A model generated the notes under the pieces. That model worked only from the letters and a program-made list of their open reading frames with translations, was not told where the DNA came from and made no database searches. Shown here in pieces: positions 1-6,979 of a DNA stretch of 14,859 nucleotides; positions within the stretch are counted from its first letter, which is position 1, and each line of letters begins with the position of its first letter. The DNA comes from Synergistaceae bacterium. GTDB lineage: Bacteria > Synergistota > Synergistia > Synergistales > Aminobacteriaceae. The stretch is from the NCBI GenBank assembly GCA_017455085.1, contig JAFTBT010000159.1:1-14859 (forward strand), in the 5' to 3' direction. The position numbers were made by a program, and so were the translations under genes.

Positions 1-884
1 AGCGTCAAGAATCTCTCTGCGGCCATCGTTGAGCCGACTGACAGCGCAAGGAATATCGTTACTATGTTCATGAGTTCGTTCTGGGCGGTGTTGCTGAGTC
101 TCTCAGTTACTCCGCATTCACGAAGGAGATTCCCGAACATCAGCGTACCCACCAGCGGAACACATGCAGGCAGAATCAGGCCGGATACCACTGTGCAGAT
201 GATAGGGAACAGAATCTTTTCGCGCTTGCTGACCGGACGGAGCTGTCCCATTATGATTCCTCTGTCCTTCTTGCTGGTCATCAGGTAGATCACCGGAGGC
301 TGAATCATAGGCACGAGCGACATGTAGCTATACGCCGCAACTGCAACCGCTCCGAGAATCTGCGTCTGTCCCAACATAACGGTCAAGTATATGCTGGTTG
401 GGCCGTCTGCTCCTCCGATGATGGCGATACTGGCTGCTTCCTTGATGTTGAAGGAAACGAATCCGTTAGTGAGCGTGCCGAGATAGTTTGCACCGATGAA
501 GGCCACGAACACTCCGAACTGTGCCGCTGCTCCGAGCAAGAACGTTATCGGGTTGGCGATGAGGGGAGCAAAGTCGGTCATTGCTCCGATGCCTAAGAAT
601 ATGAGTATCGGGTAGATCTCGAACTCTGCGCCGTAGTACAGTGAACGCAGGAAGCCTATTGTGTGAGTGGTCTCGTTGAACTCGTCCCAGATTCCGGAAA
701 GTGGCAGATTCACCAGAAGGCAGCCGAACGCGATAGGTACGAGCAATAACGGTTCGAAGCCTTTTCCGATAGCCAGATATAGGAGTACGAACGACACAAG
801 AATCATGATGATATTACCTTGTGTGAGGCCTGCAAATCCGGACTGCATGAGTAAGTCCTTGAGTGCAGTAAGATACATTTGCAT
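1..884 (-). CDS. Sodium-translocating decarboxylase, beta subunit (partial, 3' end outside window)
   Basis: This is the membrane beta subunit of a biotin-dependent, sodium-pumping decarboxylase (oxaloacetate, methylmalonyl-CoA or glutaconyl-CoA type). It couples decarboxylation of carboxybiotin to Na+ export. The 294 complete codons visible are very hydrophobic. They include the family signature GGADGPTSIY, whose Asp lies in the Na+ path, and an earlier IGAMTDFAPLI segment. The family is usually about 370-430 residues, so roughly the last quarter is missing. The start is ATG at 884; a second in-frame ATG lies two codons downstream at 878, and AAGGA (896-900) sits 11 nt upstream of the first. 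No biotin carrier, gamma or alpha subunit is adjacent upstream, where a terminator and the antiporter lie, so the substrate cannot be assigned. The family call is firm; the oadB/gcdB/mmdB choice is open. Confidence 0.93.
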   Translation of the reverse strand, partial: MQMYLTALKDLLMQSGFAGLTQGNIIMILVSFVLLYLAIGKGFEPLLLVPIAFGCLLVNLPLSGIWDEFNETTHTIGFLRSLYYGAEFEIYPILIFLGIGAMTDFAPLIANPITFLLGAAAQFGVFVAFIGANYLGTLTNGFVSFNIKEAASIAIIGGADGPTSIYLTVMLGQTQILGAVAVAAYSYMSLVPMIQPPVIYLMTSKKDRGIIMGQLRPVSKREKILFPIICTVVSGLILPACVPLVGTLMFGNLLRECGVTERLSNTAQNELMNIVTIFLALSVGSTMAAERFLT

Positions 885-928
885 ATTGGGATCAATCCTT
901 TCGTGAAAATAAATGTGTGAGTGAATAT

Positions 929-958
929 TTTATATCATAACGGCTGATTATTTGGCAA
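929..958 (-). promoter_or_regulatory. Predicted sigma-70 promoter for the decarboxylase beta subunit
   Basis: On the minus strand TTGCCA (958-953) and TATAAA (934-929) are separated by 18 bp. Each is one mismatch from consensus. The predicted start near 922 gives a leader of about 38 nt with the AAGGA ribosome site inside it. Because a terminator lies just upstream, the beta subunit gene probably opens its own transcript. Confidence 0.55.
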
Positions 959-970
959 ATTATTGTAGAT

Positions 971-1001
971 GAAAACATCCCCCGCTGAGTTACGAGGGAT
1001 G
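971..1001 (-). terminator. Rho-independent terminator after the antiporter gene
   Basis: A 9-bp stem with one G-T pair (993-1001 with 976-984) and an 8-nt loop is followed on the minus strand by TTTTC. It lies about 30 nt past the antiporter stop codon at 1032. The U-tract is short, so efficiency is uncertain. Confidence 0.6.
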
Positions 1002-1031
1002 CATTATGTTTTTATGAGCATGGTTTATGTG

Positions 1032-2480
1032 TTATACGTGTCTGTAATTGACGTTGTTGGAGTGAAAGTGTCTCGCCATTGTGTGAGCTGCATGTGTGTT
1101 ACTGCCTGCCTGAACTGTTCCGGTCTGAGCATGTTCGGGTAGCTCACTCTGAATCTCCCGTATCCGCTCAATCAGTACGTTCACTATGTGCTTGTCCTCC
1201 TCGTCAGGGTTGATGACCTTCACAGGCTCCTCCACTCCGTCACCGTACGAGTGCGACAACGCCAGCGACAATTTCGCACAGCCCGGCCCGATAAGTTCAT
1301 ACAGGACGCTTGACGCAAGTATCACCGTCCGCAATGCACTGCCCGTGTCTCCGCCGAGAGTCCTAGCTCCGAGTTCTGCGAGGCCTATTGCGACTCCAGC
1401 CTGCGGAATCAGCGCGAGTCCCAAGTAGTTCCGGACGAGTCTATCCTTGTGAGTGATCAAGCACCCCGCAAATGCTCCGGCATATTTCCCCGCGATCCTG
1501 ACCAGAAAATACACTATACCCAGCACCAGCAGTGAAGTACTCCCTGTAGTTTGCGAACCGGTCAACGCTCCTAAGTCAAAATTCACACCGCTCCTCACGA
1601 AGAACAACAGCAGGAACGGAGGGCTGAAGGTGTTGAGCTGCTTGAAGAGTTTATCGTCATCAGTAATGTTGATGTACACCGTTGCCATGAACATACATCC
1701 CAATAACGGCGACACTCCCAAAATCTGGCACACACCGCAGAATCCGAACAGCACAGCCACAGAAAGAATCAGCCTGTTATCCGTTGAACGCTTCGGGAAA
1801 AACATCATCTTCAACAAGACTCCGAGCATAGCACCCAAAATCACGCTCGCGATATTCAGGAGTATCGGAGTGATTACGTTTTTGACATCGAAGCCCGAAC
1901 CTGAAGCACTCACCGAAGAAGCCAGTGCTACAGAAATAGCTATGCTGTAGGCCAAGAGTCCCACAACGTCATCGAGGGCTACAACCTGCAAAAGTGTGTT
2001 GACGAAATCGCCGTGTGCTCCTGTCTGGCGGATGGTCATCATTGTGGAGGCTGGGGCTGTTGCTGAAGCTAGGGCAGCGAGTACGATCGAGAAGGCCAGA
2101 TCCATGCGCAGGACGAAATATGCCGCTATGAACACGAACACCGAAGCTACACATGCCTCCAGTACGGTGATGATGAGGACTTTTGTGCCGTTGCCTCTGA
2201 GTGCGCTGAACCTGAAGAATTGGCCGGTGCTGAAGGCTATGAACGCTAATGCTACGTCCGGCAGAAATGATGTGTATTCCACCACGATATCAGGGACTAG
2301 ATTCAGGCAGTAAGGGCCGATTAGGATACCTGTAACTATGTAGGCGGTAACGTTGGGTAATTTGAGGAGCTTGGTGATTCTGGTGAGGGCGAATCCGAAA
2401 AACAGCATCAACGCGACAGTAATTATCCCCACGCTGACAGGTGAGCCGTCACGAAGATAACTCATAATTTGAGCAAACAC
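1032..2480 (-). CDS. Cation:proton antiporter, CPA/Na+-H+ exchanger family
   Basis: Inner-membrane monovalent cation/proton exchanger, with the Na_H_Exchanger fold inferred from sequence. About a dozen hydrophobic segments fill residues 16-405. LPNVTAYIVTGILIGP (41-56) matches the first conserved block of the family, and SATAPAS (139-145) resembles the unwound TM4 segment. ALDDVVG places an Asp-Asp pair at 170-171, the ion-binding signature of electrogenic NhaA/NapA-like antiporters. There is no TrkA-N or TrkA-C domain; instead the C-terminal tail (about 420-482) is hydrophilic and His-rich. The start is uncertain: GTG at 2480, or ATG at 2465 (477 aa). Neither has a strong ribosome site. Its -10 element appears to sit in the inverted-repeat segment just upstream. 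Na+ or K+ specificity cannot be read from sequence. Confidence 0.88.
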   Translation of the reverse strand: MFAQIMSYLRDGSPVSVGIITVALMLFFGFALTRITKLLKLPNVTAYIVTGILIGPYCLNLVPDIVVEYTSFLPDVALAFIAFSTGQFFRFSALRGNGTKVLIITVLEACVASVFVFIAAYFVLRMDLAFSIVLAALASATAPASTMMTIRQTGAHGDFVNTLLQVVALDDVVGLLAYSIAISVALASSVSASGSGFDVKNVITPILLNIASVILGAMLGVLLKMMFFPKRSTDNRLILSVAVLFGFCGVCQILGVSPLLGCMFMATVYINITDDDKLFKQLNTFSPPFLLLFFVRSGVNFDLGALTGSQTTGSTSLLVLGIVYFLVRIAGKYAGAFAGCLITHKDRLVRNYLGLALIPQAGVAIGLAELGARTLGGDTGSALRTVILASSVLYELIGPGCAKLSLALSHSYGDGVEEPVKVINPDEEDKHIVNVLIERIREIQSELPEHAQTGTVQAGSNTHAAHTMARHFHSNNVNYRHV

Positions 2481-2488
2481 TATTATTC

Positions 2489-2699
2489 TCTGCTACCAAA
2501 TAAATATTATATCTTACTGGATGATTCCTTATTCTTTCCTGATACTTCAGGCTTTTCCTGCCCTCTTTCGCAAAAGCTACTCAAGTTTATACGGCAGTCT
2601 GAAGGCTTGACTTCCCGGCTAGCCACCGGTAGCGGGTATTCTCCCGTAACTAAATGTTTGTGGTTGTCTTGACATGACGGCTTGGATTTTGGTAGCAGA
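2489..2699. mobile_element. Inverted-repeat-bounded 211-bp segment with tnpB-tail-like frame; candidate mobile-element relic
   Basis: Two perfect 12-bp inverted repeats, TCTGCTACCAAA (2489-2500) and TTTGGTAGCAGA (2688-2699), bound the segment. On the minus strand a frame running to the stop at 2507 reads LPVASREVKPSD, and later GKNKESSS. This resembles the low-complexity C-terminal tails of IS200/IS605-family TnpB proteins, where coding sequence overlaps the guide-RNA scaffold. GC-rich short palindromes (CGGG-N6-CCCG, then CCGG/GGCTAGCC, about 2616-2645) would fold in RNA. No target-site duplication is evident, and IS200/IS605 elements normally lack terminal inverted repeats, so the two readings do not fully agree. 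Alternatives are a MITE or a structured leader. The recollection of TnpB tails is unverified. Confidence 0.4.
2506..2511 (-). promoter_or_regulatory. Candidate -10 element for the antiporter gene
   Basis: A perfect TATAAT (2511-2506, minus strand) lies 26 nt upstream of the GTG start. No good -35 is seen at 16-18 bp. It lies inside the inverted-repeat-bounded segment, so that segment may supply the promoter. The transcript would begin at the inner edge of the repeat nearest the gene. Confidence 0.4.
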
Positions 2700-2774
2700 T
2701 TAAGCCTCCTTTGATGAAATGTCAAGCTGTCATGCACAAAAGTTACTGCATAAATATGTTTGCACACAATGTAA

Positions 2775-2813
2775 ATAAAAAATTACCCCCTCATTTCTCA
2801 GACAAAGGGGCAA
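2775..2813 (-). terminator. Strong rho-independent terminator closing the glycosyltransferase pair
   Basis: A 12-bp stem with four G-T pairs (2802-2813 with 2783-2794) around a 7-nt loop is followed on the minus strand by TTTTTTATTT. It lies about 85 nt beyond the stop codon at 2898. The bases between (2814-2897) and the stretch from 2700 to 2774 hold no recognisable gene. Confidence 0.8.
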
Positions 2814-2897
2814 GTATCTATGAATTAATGAGTGAATATTCTACCATTTTTCTGCCGATGTGCACTGTATCACTTACTTAATATCTCATGCATAAAT

Positions 2898-3833
2898 TCA
2901 CTTGGCCGACAAATGCCCGTAAAATGTCTCATGTCCAGCAATCTCCTTCACGAACTTGTGTTTCCACGACAGCTTGAAGAATCTTGTTGCAGATGAGAGT
3001 GCCGCGAATTTCTGAGCATCCCATTTCTGATTCAGTATAGGCATAAGGTTTTCAGTATCCCTGTTGTTCACCGGAACAGAATCCAAAAGCTCCCTGCACT
3101 TCGGAAATTCCTCATAGGCAAGAGCATATATATAGTCGATCAGGATATAGTCAACCGGCATAGTCTGCTCCTTCCAGTACTCTACGTGAAGGTCCAGAGC
3201 AAAACCGCATAACATACTGCCCTTATGTGCTGCCTGACAGAATGATGTCCAGCGTCCCATAGGCACAGAAAAGCTCTTAGGGTTGAAGCCGCTCTTGATG
3301 CTGAAGTATTCCCGCCTGAAAATCTCTTCCGGTATGTCGTCAACAACCAACATAGTAGAGTCCAGCCACAAGCCACCGTAGTGATACAGCAGGTACACCC
3401 TGAGAATGTCGGAGAAGTGCGTGAACGACATAGTGCCGTCCTGAACTTTGCGGGTGATGTGTTCGGGAAGGTCGACATATTCCCTGAAGTTGTCCCTAGT
3501 GATGATTCTGAAGGGGTGTGAGCCTTTGTGCTTGTTGACGGCGGAGAAACACACCTTCACGATTTCGGGAGCGTGATCTTCTCCCTGCCACCATACAGAC
3601 CAGATTGCGGGAGGTGTGCCATTAGTAGGGGCTGCCTGAACGGGATTCTGAGTGTGTGCCTGTATGACGGTGCTGTATTTTTCTCTGAGCCAGTCAAGAA
3701 TGCTTCTGTCCTTCCAGCGTGTGATAGCCATAGGCCAGCGTAACGCAGACGAACATGCACTGGAAAATCCCACCTTGAACCCGAAATTTCTGAACATCCG
3801 AATCTTATGCTTTATGTCCATGATTGTTGTCAC
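2898..3833 (-). CDS. Glycosyltransferase, capsular-polysaccharide-synthesis/GT32-like
   Basis: Probable nucleotide-sugar-dependent glycosyltransferase acting at the cytoplasmic face of the membrane on a surface polysaccharide. IWSVWWQGEDHAPEIV (78-93) is the typical opening block of the Caps_synth/OCH1-like group. SDILRVYLLYHYGGLWLD (141-158) carries the conserved Y-GG-x-W-x-D segment whose Asp binds metal and donor sugar. At 311 residues it has the usual length for this group. It overlaps the upstream glycosyltransferase by 4 bp (GTGA), which favours GTG at 3833 and translational coupling; ATG at 3821 is an alternative. A strong terminator follows. Donor and acceptor sugars are unknown. Confidence 0.85.
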   Translation of the reverse strand: MTTIMDIKHKIRMFRNFGFKVGFSSACSSALRWPMAITRWKDRSILDWLREKYSTVIQAHTQNPVQAAPTNGTPPAIWSVWWQGEDHAPEIVKVCFSAVNKHKGSHPFRIITRDNFREYVDLPEHITRKVQDGTMSFTHFSDILRVYLLYHYGGLWLDSTMLVVDDIPEEIFRREYFSIKSGFNPKSFSVPMGRWTSFCQAAHKGSMLCGFALDLHVEYWKEQTMPVDYILIDYIYALAYEEFPKCRELLDSVPVNNRDTENLMPILNQKWDAQKFAALSSATRFFKLSWKHKFVKEIAGHETFYGHLSAK

Positions 3834-4825
3834 TTTCTGAGCAGGTAATATATATCCGGAGCATACAGCAGCATGATTGACTTCATGAATAACTCCGGCT
3901 CAGTGAGTATGTATCTCGCAGTAGAGAGCAGAATTTTCCGCAAGACCCTGTGCTTCAGAGTCCTCTTCAGGCGCGTATAGTGTTGCTTGTCATTCTCGGA
4001 GGCGCATACGGTGAAGTGTTTCACGATAACGTCAGGCAGATAGAAGCTCAGGATGTACTTTCTGACTCGCTTGCTGTGGGTGCGCTTGAGCAGGAAATTT
4101 CCCGACCTCATCCTCGCCAGCACAAGATGGTGCATTTTCGCGTATCCCGTTCGTGCAGTGCTGGCCTGTCCGCTGTGGTGAACGTATGTGTACAGTATTG
4201 CGTCAATGCATGAGACTCGTGAAGCATGAGCTATAGCTTTGAGGACGAACTCTGTATCCTCGCCGAGTATGCAGCCCTCGTGAAAATGCAGGCCGTTTTC
4301 GGTGATGAGCTTTCTGGAGAACAGGAAGTTCCACACGCTCCACAAGTATAGCTTTCGTGAAGCCCAAGCATCGAGGTATGTTGCCGGTGATACGGAGTCC
4401 GGAGTGAAGGTTATGGGGTCGTCAACGAGCCTGTTATCGGATTCGTGGTAGTGCCTTAGGCCGCAGAAGACTATATCAGCGTGTTTGTGTAGTGCCTCAG
4501 CGGTGAGGGAGCTGACGAAATATTTGTCTGGGATGTCGTCGCTGTCACAGAACCATATGTATTTGCCGTGTGCGGAGTTAATGCCTGTGTTTCTGGCGGC
4601 GGAGACCCCGAGATTGCGGGGATGGTTGATGATTCTGAAGGTGCGGCCGGAGTTTTCCAGCAGAGTTTGCGCAGTGGCGGGTGATGAGTCTGTGGAAGCG
4701 TCATTCACAATTATGATCTCTATATGTTCGTAAACCTGAGCAATGATTGACGAGAGAGCAGACTCTAAGTGTGGAGCAGCATTGTAGACGGGAATAACTA
4801 TGCTGACTAAAATATCTTCGTCCAT
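3830..4825 (-). CDS. Family 2 glycosyltransferase (GT-A fold)
   Basis: GT2 glycosyltransferase of 331 residues. VSIVIPVYNAAPHL (7-20) is the N-terminal nucleotide-binding strand, NDAS (41-44) follows, RNTGINSA leads to DSDD (94-97), which is the DXD-type metal site, and GEDTEFVLKA further on fits the ED acceptor/catalytic motif. The C-terminal third is basic and helical without an obvious membrane span. The start ATG at 4825 has AAAGG about 7 nt upstream. It is the first gene of a two-gene unit and overlaps the next glycosyltransferase by 4 bp. It is transcribed divergently from the GT4 pair, so the four enzymes probably decorate the same surface glycan. The substrate cannot be inferred. Confidence 0.92.
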   Translation of the reverse strand: MDEDILVSIVIPVYNAAPHLESALSSIIAQVYEHIEIIIVNDASTDSSPATAQTLLENSGRTFRIINHPRNLGVSAARNTGINSAHGKYIWFCDSDDIPDKYFVSSLTAEALHKHADIVFCGLRHYHESDNRLVDDPITFTPDSVSPATYLDAWASRKLYLWSVWNFLFSRKLITENGLHFHEGCILGEDTEFVLKAIAHASRVSCIDAILYTYVHHSGQASTARTGYAKMHHLVLARMRSGNFLLKRTHSKRVRKYILSFYLPDVIVKHFTVCASENDKQHYTRLKRTLKHRVLRKILLSTARYILTEPELFMKSIMLLYAPDIYYLLRK

Positions 4826-4849
4826 GAATCAATAAGCCTTTCGTGAATT

Positions 4850-4876
4850 TTGCTAATGATAACATTTTGCTATAAT
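4850..4876 (+). promoter_or_regulatory. Extended -10 promoter for the GT4 pair
   Basis: TATAAT at 4871-4876 is preceded by TGC, an extended -10. A weak -35-like TTGCTA lies at 4850-4855. The leader contains AGAGG (4892-4896) 5 nt before the ATG. The site overlaps a promoter on the opposite strand. Confidence 0.6.
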
Positions 4877-4883
4877 CACACAA
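4856..4883 (-). promoter_or_regulatory. Predicted promoter for the GT2/GT32 pair
   Basis: On the minus strand TTGTGT (4883-4878) and TATCAT (4861-4856) are 16 bp apart. It occupies the same DNA as the forward promoter, so polymerase could bind only one direction at a time. Confidence 0.45.
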
Positions 4884-4901
4884 AAATTCTCAGAGGTTAT
4901 C

Positions 4902-5906
4902 ATGAACATTCTCCACATAGTCCCAGAATTTGAAGAAGGCGGAGTCGAACGCTACGTAGTCCAGCTTTGCCACGAGCAAGTCACTCACTCTCACACAATC
5001 ACCCTCGCAACACGGGGCGGCCACCTCGAAAAGTACCTTCCCGAATCCGTCAGAGTGATTCATCTGCCCGTACACCGCAAAAATATATTTACCGGACTCT
5101 ACAGTGCACACAAGCTCTCACTCCTCCCAACATTCACCATCATACACGCGCACTCCCGAGTCCCAGCATGGATCGCATGGAGGCTCTCCGCACTCACACG
5201 CGCGCCATGGCTCATGACTGCACACGCTCCCTACTCACTGAACGCCGGACTCCTGCCCCTGAAGCACGCTGACGGAGTGATCTGTGTCTCCGAAGCCGTA
5301 CGCCGCGAACTCTCCGGATACCTTCCAGCAAACTCCATCACTATACCCAACGGAATCCGCAAGCCCAAAACTTCATGGCATGGGAAATATTTTCCGGACA
5401 ACACCAGACTCCTATACGTGGGCTATGTCTCGAAACGCAAAGGCCTAAACATCGCTCTTCAGGCACTCGCAAACCTCAAGGCCTACAACTGGACGCTTGA
5501 CGTACTCGGTGACGGTGCCCAGCGTGAGGAGTTCGAGGCACTTGCGGAGAATCTTGGCCTGTCCGAGCGGGTGAAGTTCTGGGGATTCCGTGACGACGCA
5601 GAAAAATTCATGAGTGAGTCTGCGTGCTTGGTGTTCCCGTCGTTTCAGGAGGGCTTGCCGTTGACCGTGAACGAGGCTCTTGCTGTGGAATTGCCTGTGC
5701 TTGCGTCGGACATTGAGCCATTGAGGCCGTTAGCGTCTGGTCCGCTTGTGCCTGCGGGTGATGTTTCTGCGTGGACGGAAGCGATTCGGGGAGTGCTTGA
5801 GGGAAGGGCAGCGAGTCCGTTGCGTGCGGAGAGACTCACGACTTTTGAGGAGACTGCGCAAAAAACTGAAGACTTTTACCGGAAAATTCTGGAGGCCCAA
5901 AAATGA
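4902..5906 (+). CDS. Family 4 glycosyltransferase (GT-B fold), first of two
   Basis: GT4 retaining glycosyltransferase of 334 residues. The N-terminal domain opens with MNILHIVPEFEEGGVERYV, the glycine-rich acceptor-side loop of the family, and continues through IIHAHSRVPAW, TAHAPYS and GVICVSEAVRREL. After IPNGI the C-terminal Rossmann domain begins with YVGYVSKRKGLNIALQAL, then LDVLGDGAQ and SERVKFWGF. EGLPLTVNE is the E-x7-E donor-binding motif. The start has AGAGG 5 nt upstream. It overlaps the next GT4 gene by 4 bp (ATGA). It shares the segment SERVKFWGF and the following DD with that neighbour, suggesting an old tandem duplication. Base composition changes sharply inside the gene near 5510. 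Confidence 0.93.
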   Translation: MNILHIVPEFEEGGVERYVVQLCHEQVTHSHTITLATRGGHLEKYLPESVRVIHLPVHRKNIFTGLYSAHKLSLLPTFTIIHAHSRVPAWIAWRLSALTRAPWLMTAHAPYSLNAGLLPLKHADGVICVSEAVRRELSGYLPANSITIPNGIRKPKTSWHGKYFPDNTRLLYVGYVSKRKGLNIALQALANLKAYNWTLDVLGDGAQREEFEALAENLGLSERVKFWGFRDDAEKFMSESACLVFPSFQEGLPLTVNEALAVELPVLASDIEPLRPLASGPLVPAGDVSAWTEAIRGVLEGRAASPLRAERLTTFEETAQKTEDFYRKILEAQK

Positions 5907-6979
5907 GGATGAGGGTACTGCATTACGTTGACGATAATGTTCTGTCGTGGGGGAAGCCGTATGTTCAGCTGTTGGGTGCATTGCGTGAGCTTGGGTGCGA
6001 GAATGTCGCTGTGTGTCGTCCGGGCGGGACTCTTGCGGGACTGCTGGAGGGTGAGGGCGTTGAGGTGCATACGTATCGGCCGATTTTTGCTTCTGTGCCG
6101 GAATTTGCGCGGGGCTTCAGGAAAATTATTGACACTGTCAAGCCGAACATCATCCACACACGGCTATCATCTGCGGCGAATATTGGCGGAGTATGGGGAA
6201 AAAAGCTCAATATCCCCGTGCTGTCAACTGTCGACAAATTCCCAAAGCGAAAGTATTACGAGAATGCTGCTCTGATTCTGCCTTGTTCGACTCCGGTGTA
6301 TGAGTACATGCTCTCACAGGGAGTCCCTCCCGAAAAAATGCAGCTCATCCCGAACGCTGTGGACGTGAAGGCATATGCTAGAGATAACTCAGTACGTAAT
6401 CACATCAGGGAAACCGAAGGCCTCACTGACGGCACAATATGTTTCTTAGGGATGGGAAGGCTCATAGACTGGAAGGGCTTTGATGATTTATTGCGGGGCT
6501 TTGCGGAGTTCATGAGAGAGTGTGAAGAGCCGGACAGGTTTGTGTTGTGGCTTGCTGGTGACGGCCAAGAGAGAGAATCACTGCATAAACTTGCGCACAC
6601 TTTGGAAATCAGTGAACGCGTGAAGTTTTGGGGGTTTGTTGACGACGTGAAGCCTGTACTTTGGGGAGCGGATATATACATTCATCCGTCATGGGGTGAT
6701 GAGGCTTTTGGGCTGAGTCTGCTTGAGGCGATGTCTGCGGGATTACCGGCTATAGCGTCAGAAAGCGGAGGCATGACGGAAATTTTGCGGGATGATTGCG
6801 GATTGCCCTTCCCCAGACGCGATATTACGGCACTAGTTCACTGCATGAGGGAGTGTATCACGAAAGCAGATAGCCTCAGTTCGGCGGCACTATCCAGAGC
6901 AAAAGACTTCGACATTTCTACGATAGCTGCAAAAACCTTCAGCCTCTACAAAAACGTCTTTGCAACACCTCACGGGTGA
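5903..6979 (+). CDS. Family 4 glycosyltransferase (GT-B fold), second of two
   Basis: GT4 glycosyltransferase of 358 residues, translationally coupled to the preceding paralogue (ATGA overlap). GGAGG at 5891-5895 gives a good 7-nt spacing; an in-frame ATG at 5909 is a second possible start. Landmarks are IIHTRLSSAANIGGVWG, LIPNAVDVKAYAR, FLGMGRLIDWKGFDDLL, WLAGDGQERESL, SERVKFWGFVDD, and EAFGLSLLE as the E-x7-E motif followed by AMSAGLPAIASESGG. The latter block is the most canonical GT4 donor site of the two. Its last 10 bp overlap the convergent ELM1-family gene, with no terminator visible between them. Donor and acceptor are unknown; a role in surface polysaccharide or LPS core assembly is inferred from context. 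Confidence 0.93.
   Translation: MRMRVLHYVDDNVLSWGKPYVQLLGALRELGCENVAVCRPGGTLAGLLEGEGVEVHTYRPIFASVPEFARGFRKIIDTVKPNIIHTRLSSAANIGGVWGKKLNIPVLSTVDKFPKRKYYENAALILPCSTPVYEYMLSQGVPPEKMQLIPNAVDVKAYARDNSVRNHIRETEGLTDGTICFLGMGRLIDWKGFDDLLRGFAEFMRECEEPDRFVLWLAGDGQERESLHKLAHTLEISERVKFWGFVDDVKPVLWGADIYIHPSWGDEAFGLSLLEAMSAGLPAIASESGGMTEILRDDCGLPFPRRDITALVHCMRECITKADSLSSAALSRAKDFDISTIAAKTFSLYKNVFATPHG

Noticed and set aside
2507..2767. 86-codon minus-strand frame as an intact gene
   Set aside because: Its only notable content is the TnpB-tail-like segment; no catalytic part is present, so it is treated as part of a relic rather than a functional gene.
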